Assembly: GCA_965644295.1 (NCBI GenBank)
Contig: CBFFRP010000289.1
Span: 1-64,000 of the forward strand
Direction: 5' to 3'
Source: Paraphysomonas bandaiensis
Taxonomy: Eukaryota; Chrysophyceae
Length of the DNA: 64,000 nucleotides
Shown here: one piece after another, positions 1 to 11,066 of the stretch
Position numbering within the stretch: the first letter of the stretch is position 1
Layout of the letters: every line of letters starts with the position of its first letter
Made by a program: the position numbers and the translations under genes
The notes under the pieces: generated by a model
What the model was told of the DNA's origin: nothing
The model's database searches: none
Seen by the model: the letters and a program-made list of their open reading frames with translations, nothing else

Positions 1-583
1 CTCAATCCATTGTTCAACGTTAGTCTCGTTGAACTGAGGAACTACTCCTCTATCCTCCTTCTCTCCTCCTCGCTCGCTACCATGTTGGGAAATGCTCATT
101 TTACTTAGATCAAAGAGAGATTAAGTTGTTAGACTAGATAGATTTATTAATATCGTTTACACAAATTGTGTTAAACAACACAAGCTCGTTTTGTGCCATG
201 CATAAATCACTACTTCTGTAGACCTTTCGCTACTAAACATATCTTGAAAGAGCAAACTATTTCAGTTTTCTCAATATCATAACAGCATCTACACATCACC
301 ATACTTCACTGTATTCTCGTACATTGTCTTCAAGTACCACATTGAATATACTAGGATACAGTCCATATTCTAATATTATGTATACGTTGTTGTAGATGAC
401 GTTAGTAATTCGAACGAGGTTTTAATAATTTGAAATACATATATTCTTACAAATATATAAGTTTCAATCAAGGAATATATATCGAGAATATATATCGAGA
501 ATATATATAAAGAGCTATAATTCTAATGAAGAACATGTAACACAACAGCCACGTTTAAATGAAGTAGACGACACATCTAATAG
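1..583. other. AT-rich intergenic spacer
   Basis: No convincing coding sequence is seen. The stretch is AT-rich. At about 474-510 a short 'gaatatatatc' unit is repeated two to three times in tandem. The region lies 3' of the minus-strand gene that follows, so it probably includes that gene's 3' flank. Confidence 0.5.
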
Positions 584-2526
584 TTAAAATACTGACAAAG
601 TACTAGTCAACAAAGTACAGCTATGCCTTCGTCCTTTCGGGTCGTTACCTTTTTTTTTTACTTCTGTCGCATGATGCCGTATTTTCGAAATCCTTTTAAA
701 ATCATTATTGGTGCCAGCACAGACACTGTTATTAGACGCAACGTATCGCAGAGGGCGAAATGACGGCATTTGCTGAAATTTTTCAATTTCACTCGGCCGG
801 TGGTATTTTTGATCCAAACCCGTTCCATTATTGAGATATGGGTTTAGGTTGAAGCCGCGGCGTGCCTTGACATCCCAATCAATACGACCTTTAGTAGATT
901 CAACTACTTGCCCACCCATGCTGCGTATTTCCGTTAAAATCCAAATAAGATTATGACCAATACGGCAGGCGGTAATCACGAAGCACTCAAAATAAAATCA
1001 TAACTATATTACGTACCCCCCGAACATGGAGCCCACAGCACGATCAATGTTGTTTAAGTTGATAACCCTGTCGATAGCCCATATCCATTTCCATCGAACC
1101 TTAGAATACCGTGACGGGTTAATCGATATATCAGTCATGTATTTTAGAGTGGTACTCTTCTGACACAAGTATTGCTGTATAGATTTTACTGTATCATCTT
1201 CAAACTTTTGCGCTTTGTCAACATGTACGGTTGCCCCAGTGATGTCAAACTTCACCGCGCCTGTAAGAGTTTCCACAGTGCTGCTATTCAAGCTGTATAA
1301 CAGAAATATAAATGATTGAACGTAATTTATGAAGTACTTACGCACGGGACTTTCGTCGTTTATCAGATATATGCGCTGGATCTAGTGCTGCTGGTTTGCC
1401 CACCTCTAGGTTTTCCATGCTATCGAGTTCAGCTGAGATTCGTATATCAGAGATGTTGTGTTTATTTTAAAACCATACCATTAAATCGTCGCATAATCAT
1501 TTCCACTTCAGATCGGGTGGAATCTTTATACTGGGCATTGAGTGTAGCCAAGATATAGTCTGTGGCTAACTTTACTTTCTTCAGGCGATGAGCAGGGGTC
1601 TCAAGGGTTACAGGAATATGCAGCTTTTCCTCCAGAATTTTAAATATCTTCGAAGCAGGGGAATAGATTCGGTTAAACTCTTTTCCTGTAATAGTATCAT
1701 ACGGAATAATCTCAAATGTGTCACAATGCTCGTGGTAAAATACACACACTTGGGCATTCATGCGACACCTCCAAAAGAGTAATGGAGCGCTCACAACGCG
1801 TTTTCCTTGAAGTGGTGCAAGGCGCGCTGAGCGAGATTTAGGAGAAACATTCAGAGCGCTGCAACCATTTTGGAGCTTTAAGGAAGTAAACTGCACCTCT
1901 GAACCAGAACATTCACTATGATCGTCATTAGAAAAAAAAATATTCGAGCCTGAATTCGGAACACCCAGAGGTTGCAAAGAAGGAGAGCGAGGAGATAGTA
2001 GATCATCCATACTACGAGAACGCATACGACACAAGTGTTTCTTCGTATCAGTTTTCCTAGAAAGCGGTTCTAAATTTACGACATTTTTTTCTCTAGATAT
2101 CGCATGCACGTCAATATCATCAGTGCTCTGTTTTCGCATCAAGGAGGGATACCGTTCTTCTGCTCTTTCTTTCGAGTAGGGTCCAACTCCTTGCCATGCG
2201 TAACGAGGAGCACTCGAAGCAGCTTTACTTACACGAGATTTATGAATTGACTGCTCGTGCAACCTGTCTCCAAAGTCAACAAATCTCGAAATATTGATAA
2301 TGGCCTTCGCAATTCTTTGCACTCTGGGAATGCGGCGCCCTCCAGTGTTATTCTCATGTTCAATGTTCTTTTCATCGGCAGTTTCCTTTACTTCACTTTC
2401 TTGTTCGATGTGATTTTCATTTGAGGGGAGTTTATTCATCTCTTCAGGGTCATTATCGAGCATTGTGCTGCTTTGATGTGTTGTTGAAGTTGACTCACAA
2501 CTGAAGTCACTAATACACACATCCAT
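584..2526 (-). CDS. Hypothetical multi-exon protein, function unknown
   Basis: The family is not recognised. The ATG is at 2526. Exon 1 (2526-1479) encodes about 349 residues, Ser/Arg/Glu-rich and apparently disordered at the N-terminus, with a better ordered stretch near its end (CVFYHEHCDTFEIIPYD). In-frame GT-AG joins add exon 2 (1432-1342) and exon 3 (from 1292), which continues with VKFDITGATVHVDKAQKF and RWKWIWAIDRV. Exon 3 either stops at 1004 or is spliced from about 1014 to about 918 with a 96-nt intron, which continues the frame to the stop at 584 and adds a basic C-terminal tail. All of these joins keep frame, which supports a single gene. The C-terminal exon is the least certain part. 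No catalytic motif or membrane segment is visible. Confidence 0.6.
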
Positions 2527-2927
2527 TTCATAAAACTAGAACACAAGATGTAACTTTCATCTCTTCTTGAAGCGTATATTCACTCTTTTGCTTTGTTCAC
2601 TCTTGTGATTAGCTGTACCATGTCTAGTACACGCAGCCACAGTCTAGCAGCAGATCCGAGATGAGAATGCTCATCGTCAGATTATCAGAGTCACGTGATT
2701 GGACGACACACCACTTTCCTTCCGTAAGGCCGCTACTTACTTCCGAAACTATATTATATAGGGACACAACAAAAGACTTTTTTTTTCAGCAAAATTGTTT
2801 TTGTCGTTATAGTGGTGCACACAGAAATTTCTGATCATTCAATGCTCGCTTGATCTCACTGAATACACTGCGAAGCAAAGCATTAAGCATTGACACAAGT
2901 CACAAGTGACTGTGTAAAGTTGATAGC
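2527..2927. other. Intergenic region upstream of the hypothetical gene
   Basis: This is the 5' flank of the minus-strand gene at 584-2526. It contains a run of T at about 2780 and no recognisable gene. No defined promoter motif could be assigned. Confidence 0.4.
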
Positions 2928-3460
2928 ATGATATTTTATGCGTGGGTGCGTTGTCCCGAAAGTTGTCTGTGCAGGACATCCTTGATCAAACAGCTCATGA
3001 AGCAATCTCGAGAGTCCAGTGAGGATCGCATAATTTCAAGAAGAAATGTCTACGAACGGATTGACTACGATAACACACCATGGGGACTTCTTCTGAGGAA
3101 TGCAAGGATAAGAGACCCCACAACTCGTGAAGGTATGGCGTTTGGTATTGTATTATGTACCATGTTACACTGCAGCAGTTCAGAACGCGTTTTCGAATTC
3201 CGTATCAAAAGTTTCAAGCACGATGTTTTTTATTGCCTTGATTAGCATCATCATCACATTTTTATAAACACTCTCAACCTCTGCGAGTGGACCTGATTTG
3301 AATGATGTGTGTATGAGATGAGGCACACAATCCTGATAAGCACGACGTGACGGACACCCTGAAAGAGCTGGGTGCTACTGCCTATACAGCATCAGATATG
3401 GCACTTAAACTATCCTGGAATATTCTTGAACTTGTTTTGAAGTCCAAGCTGGTTATGGTT
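2928..3460 (+). pseudogene. Degraded PIF/Harbinger-like transposase relic (DDE_Tnp_4 type)
   Basis: The open segment from 2928 contains TPWGLLLRNARIRDPTTREG. In another frame, at about 3181-3222, it is followed by RTRFRIPYQKFQA. From memory, N-terminal parts of Harbinger-type transposases carry a similar block (SPW...L..ERIRDPTTREG followed by FRRRFRIPY..F). The two halves lie in different frames and stops follow, so the gene is broken. The segment at about 3240-3450 has a diverged inverted copy at 7865-8105. No terminal repeats or target duplication could be delimited, and the family call rests on this short motif alone. Confidence 0.5.
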
Positions 3461-4620
3461 ATAGTCGAAGCGAAATGTCAGAATTCACAGTGCAACACTG
3501 TCACCAATATGTGGATGCGGTCACTGCTGCGAACGGGAAATCGCTACGAATCAGTCTGAACGACTTATAAAGGCCAAATGCACTTCTTAACACCGAAGGA
3601 TTATGTCTGGGCGGAGAACACCAGGTCAACAATTAGCAAGACTTCTGAGATGAGGTTCAGGCGTGCGGAGGCCGCAGATCTGACACGACCAAGCACTATG
3701 GCTCGGAAGTTCCTTGCTCATATACGGCTGACTGCGTCCACTCAGGTGGAGAGGATGTTGAAGACTGAGATGAGATCGGCTTCGACCCCTGGGAAGGGCT
3801 TACAAAACCTTTAGCTTATTCAAGGATGGAAAGGAGAGAGGATTCTCGGCTCGTCATGAAGAGAGGGTGCCCTTCGGGGTTACCCTGTTGTATGAGAGCA
3901 AGCCTGATCTAATGATAGGCTCAGATCAATAAGTCATAATTTAAAGGTTGACTATATGAGTGATGAATATGGCTAAAAAACCGTTCATAATAGAGCCCCC
4001 CCTTCCAATGCTCCAATGTTAACTGATTGAAATCCAGCGAACATTCCGTTATACAAATGCTTTGATTATGATTGCTTGTTGGGTAAAGAAAGCAACCAAG
4101 AAAATATTGCTGTTGCATAGATTGCATGGATCGGCTGATAGATTAACGAATATGACCATGAGGACATGAACATGATGAGCGAGAGATGTCAATTGTTTTG
4201 AATAATACTGTAAACATATCTATTTCGAGATACGAATATATTCAAGACCTCAAAGGAGTGAACATGAAGTTGTTTATAGTCAAGATATTAAATATTTAGG
4301 TATAGGAAGGGTTTGAATATATTGCATCGCCTACGTTTGAATATTACTTCTGCATCACTTGTAACCATTTCTGTTATTACAATGAATATCAGCGCCTATT
4401 AAAGAACTATTAAGTGTTAACAGCATTTATTCTTCGAATTTTGAATCATTAGGTAGACGCGTAGATAGACAAAAATTGAATTGATTACCTCTATTACGAC
4501 GCATATTGATATAATAAACCGTGCTACTTCGAAATAACACTTTTGTACTTTGAACCAAACTCAATAATCTTTATATTATAGTTTCAGCCTAATATGATGC
4601 ACAGAACGTAGTCATCTTTG
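3461..4620. other. Spacer with unrecognised repeat-like sequence
   Basis: Two short open segments at 3347-3559 and 3578-3814 (plus) follow the transposase relic and may be its remains, but no conserved motif was recognised. From 3900 to 4620 the DNA is AT-rich and nothing was identified. The end of the interval is the 3' flank of MTD1. Confidence 0.4.
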
Positions 4621-5710
4621 TTATCTACTGTTTGGAGGCCTTGGCTCGATGCAATACGTGAAGTTCGGGGAAATCGCATCTGGTGAATGATAATTCTTAT
4701 ACAGTCGCAAAAGATTCCTTTCCAGCATCGTGACAGTTACTTTTCCCACCTGAGGTATATACCGAACCCCAGGAACAGTTCTCAAAAGGTCATCTGAATC
4801 CATATTTTTGAAAGATGAAACATTTATCACCACGGTGTTCGGTTTAATCCACTCCACCGGGAGACGATAAGACGGTGTTGGTACTCCCGTGACAACTACA
4901 TCAGACATTCGCACAGCCTGCTCCAGAGTCATATTGGGCTTTTCCATGAGTCCTCGTCTCATAAAATAAATGGAATCAATATCGACAGAATAAATATCTG
5001 CCCCATCGTTTGCCAACATAGCAGCGAGGGGTCTCCCTACGATCTCCGAGCGATTTATAATTGTGACAACTTTCCCGTACATTCTGTTGCCTGTTGGAAG
5101 ATCTCTGTCATATACACATAAGTGCTCTAACACTTTCACGCATGCCAAAGGGGTGCATGGGAGAACAGACTTTAGATTCTCAGCCTCATCCATGTAGCGC
5201 ACATTACGATATAGGTTATAGCGATACGTGAAGCATAGCCCTTCAACATCCTTTTTGTATGACACTGAATCGCGCAAGTAATCATCCATACTACCGCCAT
5301 AGAATGAAGGAGATTGACCTACAACGACCAAATTTTACAATTACTAAAAACAACATCATCATGACCTCACCAAAAACAGGATAGTATATAATAATTCCAT
5401 GAACTCGATGATCTTCATTTGCTTCGTACAACTTCCATTCAAGTTGAGATTCAGACACCTTACGGAGTTCGAATGCTATTCCCGTAGACTCACAACTTCT
5501 TTTTGTCCATTCCGCGTACTTTATGGCGGCCGGATCCTGTATAAAGTAAATATATATATATATATATATCTACTGTGCACATACTTCATTGGCCAGAAAT
5601 CCCACCAATAGGGGTCCATTTTCAGAATTTTTCCAGTGTGCAGCTTCCTCTGCGAGTGACACTAGGTACGGATCTGCCACCTCTGCTGCATTAATTTTTA
5701 CACCGCTCAT
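4621..5710 (-). CDS. MTD1: NAD-type methylenetetrahydrofolate dehydrogenase (Mtd1-like)
   Basis: Family knowledge: Mtd1 oxidises 5,10-methylene-THF to methenyl-THF in cytosolic one-carbon metabolism. The gene has three exons: 5710-5585, 5536-5371 and 5318-4621 (about 329 aa), joined by 48- and 52-nt GT-AG introns. The start is the ATG at 5710, giving MSGVKINAAEVADPYL. Sequence evidence: HGIIIYYPVFGQSPSFYGG corresponds to the yeast substrate-site stretch, KDVEGLCFTYRYNLYRNVRY follows, and the Rossmann part contains VTIINRSEIVGRPLAAMLAN, DVVVTGVPTPSYRLP and GKVTVTMLERNLLRL. The order and spacing match yeast Mtd1 (about 320 aa) more closely than bacterial FolD. No cyclohydrolase-type Lys motif was noted, which fits a monofunctional dehydrogenase. 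Intron 1 contains a (TA)n run. The gene is intact and the assignment is secure. Confidence 0.92.
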
Positions 5711-7080
5711 CTCTCAGTATGCCAACAGATATTTCCTCTTGTTTTACGTTAAATGGGTTGGAAGTAATAAGATGCACCTGTTTGCTGCAGAGTTAAAAAA
5801 TTCTCCCTGTCACTTCGTTGGTATGCCGGCATGTTTCATAGATCAGTTCTGAAGATATTCTTCTCACGCCATACACAAGTATGTGTGCTGTTCTTTAATA
5901 TCCACTGAAAGGAAAGTATTCCCAAACAGTGAATTGTGATTGGATATAAAGTATGTCAGAAAACGAGTTGTCAGGAGGAGCAGCAGCACAGTAATTTCAT
6001 TTGGTATTTACAAATCAATCGTTAATACAATGTTTTGATTTGATACAGTCTGTTCAAGCAAGTCACTTGCAGTCATAAGGTTCACATAGTGAGACTTATG
6101 CCATGCAGGCAGGGAAAATTAATTACTAATACGAGCGTTCATCCAAACTTTAAACTTATAGTTATGCTGTATATGATTGAAAGTTTTACGGCTTGGGGTC
6201 GGCTTTCCACCACTTATTTTCAAGTCGTGCTATGTAACGAAATACAAGCTAAGGGAGGCTGATATATGAGGAGAAACTGTTACACAGTTTTAATGACACG
6301 AGAATTTGGGAATGATGGATACTTAAAATGTAGCAAATCGAACTACCTACTACGAAATAGTTGCAACCTGCAGCTCCAAGAGGGCACCCTACAACAAATC
6401 CTACGTTCAATTGAGCTGCCACATAATCTACGGCTGCTAATTTCCTTCCAATCATGCATCCCAGTGGAACTCCCACTGGTACTCCAACTTTAGCATCAGA
6501 CTCGTCAAATCTACCGGTATATTCTGTAGATAGTGTGGTGCAATATCTTCCCTTCTGACATTATACTTTAGGTTTTCAAGTCATAACGCCGTCCGAATTC
6601 TTGAAGAATTCTATTATCGTTATAGCATATTTATTAACCCTAGCAGATTGTTCAATATTTCAACCTCCGCCATTGCTATCAGTATCATCAACGACGTTGA
6701 GCGCAGAAGGTGGCACGCTTTTTCTTGTGTGATATTACGTACACGATTTACTTTTGTGGTACATTCATATCAAGTAAATGCTGCAGAACTTGAGCTTTAT
6801 CTGGCAACTGGACACTCAAAAGTTCTTTGCAATTGCAGATTTACAGCACATCTTCAAGAAGAGAGTATCAACTTTTACCTAGCTGCGTTAGTTAAGGTCA
6901 GTGTTATAATTGTTCAGTTGCTGCCCGTATCATTTCAATAATTGCAATAGCTGTAGTTGACTGTCTGTCTGAATCAAGCAGTAGTACAGGTAGCACCTAG
7001 ACACCTTGAAATGTTGATGTTTCTGCGTGAAAATCGGCATCTTTGGGATAAGATTATAGTTCAGAAGGTTATTCTAAAAT
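5711..7080. other. Intergenic, no gene recognised
   Basis: AT-rich DNA upstream of MTD1. Short open frames occur on both strands (for example 6266-6493 and 6648-6941), but none shows a recognisable domain or a paired splice structure. I see nothing else here. Confidence 0.4.
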
Positions 7081-7205
7081 CTAGCTATAGTATGGAAGGC
7101 AATTAATTGGCAATAATTGGATGCTTGCTTAATAATTGCAATAATTATTGCAGGACATCTCTCACCAATTAATTGCCAATTAATAGTTACGCGAGCTTGG
7201 TAGTA
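7081..7205. repeat. AATTAATTG-rich inverted repeat, possible hAT end
   Basis: A left arm at about 7099-7121 (GGCAATTAATTGGCAATAAT) faces a right arm at about 7166-7186 (CCAATTAATTGCCAATTAAT). The outer right side, TAGTTACGCGAGCTTGG, resembles the end of the hAT element at 17705-18797, whose right end reads TTGATACGCAGCCCTG. It may be a decayed non-autonomous relative. No target duplication was found. Confidence 0.4.
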
Positions 7206-7864
7206 CAGCTAATAATATCGTAAGTGGCGTATTGGTGGGTCTAATACCTAATACTAAGCGTTGCGCTATACTTGTTTTTCCAGCAGAAATTATTAACGAA
7301 TTAGGATGTGCAAGTTCTTTAAGAAAAGAAACTAAATTGTTGACGAAAACTGTAAAAAATAGCTTCACGATTTCGTATGTAGGTATTGTTATTATTGTAT
7401 TTTTTCCTGAATACGAAGTAATGAAATGATTTCTTTTGTGATGAAATACTCAACTTGTTATATACTGTGACAATGTAGTATGTGTTGAGATCTGAAGATT
7501 CTATATACTTGCAATTGAGTGCAGTATTATGTGAGATGCAAGGATCGAAAGATATATATGTAATTATTCCCATTTTGTCTCAAAAAATGCTTTTTTTGAC
7601 CTGATTTGGGCTCAACAGGGCGCTCATATCAGCACCGGGCAAATATAGACATTCAACTTCAATTTTCGGTTGAACAGAAGCTCACTTCTATCTTCATTAT
7701 GATAATGACAGTCGAATGTACGTGATTTTATTATAGTACACAATTATAGAGAAACCACAATCATGAGCCAAATATCAAGAGCAAATCATCTAACACTCCA
7801 GGTTATATTCCATCCTTCGACTGCTGTAGAAGATCACAACGATGTCAGTGCAAGTGATCTGTCT
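7206..7864. other. Intergenic, no gene recognised
   Basis: AT-rich sequence. Overlapping open frames on both strands at 7180-7573 have compositions typical of non-coding DNA. No motif was recognised. Confidence 0.35.
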
Positions 7865-8105
7865 TCATATCCAGGACTTCGAAACAACTTCAAGAATATT
7901 ACAGGAGAGTTTAAGTACCATATCTGATGCTATATAGGTGGTTAGGAGCAGTGGCACCCAGTTCTTTCAGGGTTGGAGCCATATCATGCTTCTCAGGATA
8001 TTGTGTGTCTCATATCATACACACATCCTTCGATAAGGTGCACTTGCAGAGGTAAAGCCTGCTGTATATAAATGTGATGATGATGCTAATTAAGGCAATA
8101 AGAAT
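7865..8105 (-). repeat. Inverted, diverged copy of the 3240-3450 relic
   Basis: The reverse complement aligns along its length with 3240-3450. Shared blocks include TTAGCATCATCATCACATTT, a GATGTGTGTATGA block, GAAAGARCTGGGTGC and AGCATCAGATATGGNACTTA. The two copies differ by scattered substitutions and small indels, so they are old dispersed copies and not a recent duplication. They are probably parts of the same dead Harbinger-like element. Confidence 0.65.
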
Positions 8106-8304
8106 CCTCTCTGTCATCTTCAACTGTTTACATTTATCATCACACTTACAGTATACATATCATTCATTTGAAACTATATGAGTTCTCAATTGTGTTATTA
8201 ATTTAATCAAGGAACATCTATTCTTTAATACAGCAAGCATGCTACAAATAGCTATACAATCTAATATTAACTTTTCAACGTCATGAGGATAACCTACAAT
8301 TTAA

Positions 8305-8413
8305 CCTAGGGATAAGGAGGATCGTCCCGCGCTCTAAATTATAAAACTCGGGCTTTTCGCCCTCGTTTCAAAATTTTGAGCGCGGGACGATATAGCCTCC
8401 TTATTGCCCGTGG
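8305..8413. mobile_element. piggyBac-like foldback MITE with TTAA target duplication
   Basis: A 109-bp element is flanked by TTAA at 8301-8304 and 8414-8417. Its left end starts CCTAGGGATAAGGAGG, and the reverse complement of its right end starts CCACGGGCAATAAGGAGG, so the termini are imperfect inverted repeats beginning with CC. The inner arms (CGTCCCGCGCTC... and ...GAGCGCGGGACG) pair further. The centre is a small GGGC-TTTTC-GCCC hairpin. TTAA duplication with ends starting CCY is the hallmark of the piggyBac superfamily. The element is too short to code, so it would depend on a transposase elsewhere. Confidence 0.75.
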
Positions 8414-8417
8414 TTAA

Positions 8418-8763
8418 ATATAACTATAGTACATTATATATATTGTGTAGTATGAAACTGAAATAGAAGTGGGTGACTATACAGGATACGATCACTGAGT
8501 GTGCGGTTTGTACACTATAGTAGTAATTGAATGGTCTTGAACGCATCGAATACAACTTAGGTTCTATAATATTATGTAATGCTTATAATTTTATCTTATC
8601 AATTGATAATAGCAAACCTTAGCAAATAATGTCAACTTCTGTTAGTATGTATAACATAATTTAATACTTCATGTCCATTAACCATGATCCACACGCACGT
8701 AGCGACAATGAAATATATATAATTACAGAATCCAGTTTTTTTTCATTCTATATTTCCTCTGTA
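8418..8763. other. AT-rich spacer between the MITE and the copia element
   Basis: No gene or repeat was recognised here. The 5-bp target site CACAG of the copia element is at 8764-8768. Confidence 0.4.
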
Positions 8764-8768
8764 CACAG

Positions 8769-9033
8769 TATTAGGATTCATCTTAATACATGATTGTATC
8801 TGTGAGTTATAATGTTCAATGAAATACACCATGAACTGAATTAGAGAGAGTATCTGTCGAAGATACGTGATCGTCATCATAACGTCGTCATTATCAGTTA
8901 CACTTCTAACTATTCCGTTGTGCATGATAGTACGTCCTATATTGTTATTCATAATTTTCACTCTATCGTGTTCATTACTTACACTCTAATAATCACAACA
9001 TTGTTTTACTATAATAAAGATCAATTCTTTATT
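8769..9033 (+). repeat. 5' LTR of the copia element
   Basis: It starts TATTAGGATTCATC and ends GATCAATTCTTTATT. By eye it is identical to the 3' LTR over all 265 bp. The termini are not the common TG...CA. The boundaries are nevertheless fixed by the CACAG target duplication. Related solo or broken copies lie at 44326-44592, 54243-54498 and 36747-37488. Confidence 0.93.
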
Positions 9034-9056
9034 TGGTAGCGAGTAACTGAAACTCA

Positions 9057-10389
9057 AATTGCACCAAATCGATTTCACAACTGCGTACATCAATGCTGAC
9101 CTCGAAGAGGACATATGCATGCATCCCCCTCCTGGCATGGACGTCCCTGACGGAAAAGTCCTCAAACTGATGAAAAGCATCTATGGTCTAAAGCAAGCAG
9201 GTCTTAACTGGTATAAGTGCTGTACAAATTTTATGCTAGATATGGGTTTCACCAGACTAATATCTGACCCGTGTATATTCAAAAAGCAGATTAATGGCAG
9301 GATTATGCTAATAGCCATGTATGTGGATGATATTATTATAGCATCTACATCCGACACTGATATCCAACAATTCAAAGACCATTTATCCAAAAAGTTCGAA
9401 ATTACGGATCTCGGACTCCTAGATTATTACTTGGGCATCTCCATTCATCAAGATTTTGACAAAAATATCACGACTCTCAGTCAGGAGCAGTATGTCAGAA
9501 AACTACTGGACAAATTCAATATGTCCAACTGTAAACCCATGTCAACACCTATGTTACTGTCTTTCAACTATGATTTACATGAATACAATCATCTTTCAGA
9601 GTCAAATCAAAGTTATGTTCAGAATTTCCCCTACAAGGAGCTCATAGGTTCCCTGATGTATCTAGCTGTATGCACTCGACCGGATATCGCCTACGCAGTC
9701 AATACTCTTGCCAGATTTTCTGATATGCCTATAATCTAACTACCTGTAATGCTGCGTTACATGTTCTTAGGTATCTCAAAGGCACTGCTAAGCAAGGATT
9801 GATATATTCTGGATCCCACATAACATTGTCAGGATACTGCGATAGCGATTGGGCACGATGTCACCTCACTCGACGGTCCACTACAGCTTTTACATTCTTC
9901 ATAGGTAATTGTCTTATATCATGGCAATCTCGATTACAGACAACTGTGGCATTGTCATCTACTGAAGCTGAGTATATGGCTCTATCGTCAGCAGCTCAGG
10001 AAGCATTATGGCTACGCTCTTTATTATCAGAAATTGGTTTCAAACTTCCATTCTCAACAACTATTTGGTGCGATAATAAAGGTGCAGTCCTATTATGTTA
10101 CAATCCTACTCATCATCGACGTACAAAACATATCGCGATTCGATATCACTTCATCCGTGAGCATATTGCCGAGAACATTTTGACTGTTGATCATATATCC
10201 ACGAAGTCAATGTTAGCCGACCTCCTTACGAAACCACTAGGAGCAAATAACTTCCGCACATTGCGAACTACATTGATGGGGGGAGCTGGGTTCGACATCC
10301 CATCCAGCAGCAACAGAAAGCGATCAACAACCTCAGAGACACCTAAATCACAATTACCAAGCCACAAGCGACCTAGGTGGCTAGTTTGA
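9057..10389 (+). pseudogene. Copia reverse transcriptase-RNase H, 5'-truncated and frameshifted
   Basis: The reading starts LHQIDFTTAYINA, a conserved early RT block, and includes SIYGLKQAGLNWYK, the catalytic AMYVDDIII box and KELIGSLMYLAVCTRPDIAYA. A frameshift near 9731 interrupts the frame. After it, NLTTCNAALHVLRYLKGTAK and the RNase H residues (CDSDWA, STEAEYMA, CDNKGAV, HHRRTKHI) follow to 10389. Missing upstream domains and the frameshift make this copy non-autonomous. The rest is well preserved, in keeping with the identical LTRs. Confidence 0.92.
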
Positions 10390-10588
10390 GTTACACGGAT
10401 TTTTTACCATTTTTTTTACTTTTATTCAATACATGATGCTGGACTAGAAGGATGGTCTCACAATATGGCATCTCTGCAGTTCGCTTATTATTGACTAGTG
10501 ACTGCTACTCTGGTTTTTACTCTCAGTGTGCATAAGTTCATATTCTCTCTATTATCTACGGTTCACTGATTATTTCATTGAGGGGGCG

Positions 10589-10853
10589 TATTAGGATTCA
10601 TCTTAATACATGATTGTATCTGTGAGTTATAATGTTCAATGAAATACACCATGAACTGAATTAGAGAGAGTATCTGTCGAAGATACGTGATCGTCATCAT
10701 AACGTCGTCATTATCAGTTACACTTCTAACTATTCCGTTGTGCATGATAGTACGTCCTATATTGTTATTCATAATTTTCACTCTATCGTGTTCATTACTT
10801 ACACTCTAATAATCACAACATTGTTTTACTATAATAAAGATCAATTCTTTATT
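10589..10853 (+). repeat. 3' LTR of the copia element
   Basis: A 265-bp copy identical by eye to 8769-9033. It is preceded by a purine-rich tract and followed by the CACAG target duplication at 10854-10858. Confidence 0.93.
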
Positions 10854-11066
10854 CACAGGGCTTTGACAGATGTAATATGGCGAGTATTTCTCACATTGAA
10901 GTCATCAGCTAACTAAATGAAAAGGAGGAGTCTCGGTAATAACATCCAATATACCATGATATACACATTTCTATACTCTATTATAAATTAGAGTGGCAAA
11001 GTTCTACTAAACACTACAGAAAAAGCGGTCATGGATGACACAGTAATATAACATGCACTCTGTACA

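Larger units (their letters stand above)
8769..10853 (+). mobile_element. Internally deleted Ty1/copia retrotransposon with identical LTRs
   Basis: Two 265-bp LTRs (8769-9033 and 10589-10853) bound about 1.55 kb of internal DNA. The 5-bp direct repeat CACAG flanks the element at 8764-8768 and 10854-10858. Immediately after the 5' LTR, TGGTAGCGAGTAACTG (9034-9049) begins with TGGTAGC, the start of an initiator-tRNA-Met primer binding site. A purine-rich tract (TTGAGGGGGCG, about 10578-10588) precedes the 3' LTR. The interior starts a few bases after the primer site directly in reverse transcriptase, so gag, protease, integrase and the start of RT are absent. The RT-RNase H order after the deletion fits the copia/Pseudoviridae arrangement. 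Confidence 0.93.

Noticed and set aside
6249-6493. Overlapping 75-codon open frames on both strands
   Set aside because: No domain and no conserved pattern; they mirror each other in AT-rich spacer.
8743-8961. Minus-strand open frame repeated at 10575-10781, 44436-44663 and 54214-54402
   Set aside because: It is a chance frame inside the copia LTR, so it recurs with every LTR copy.
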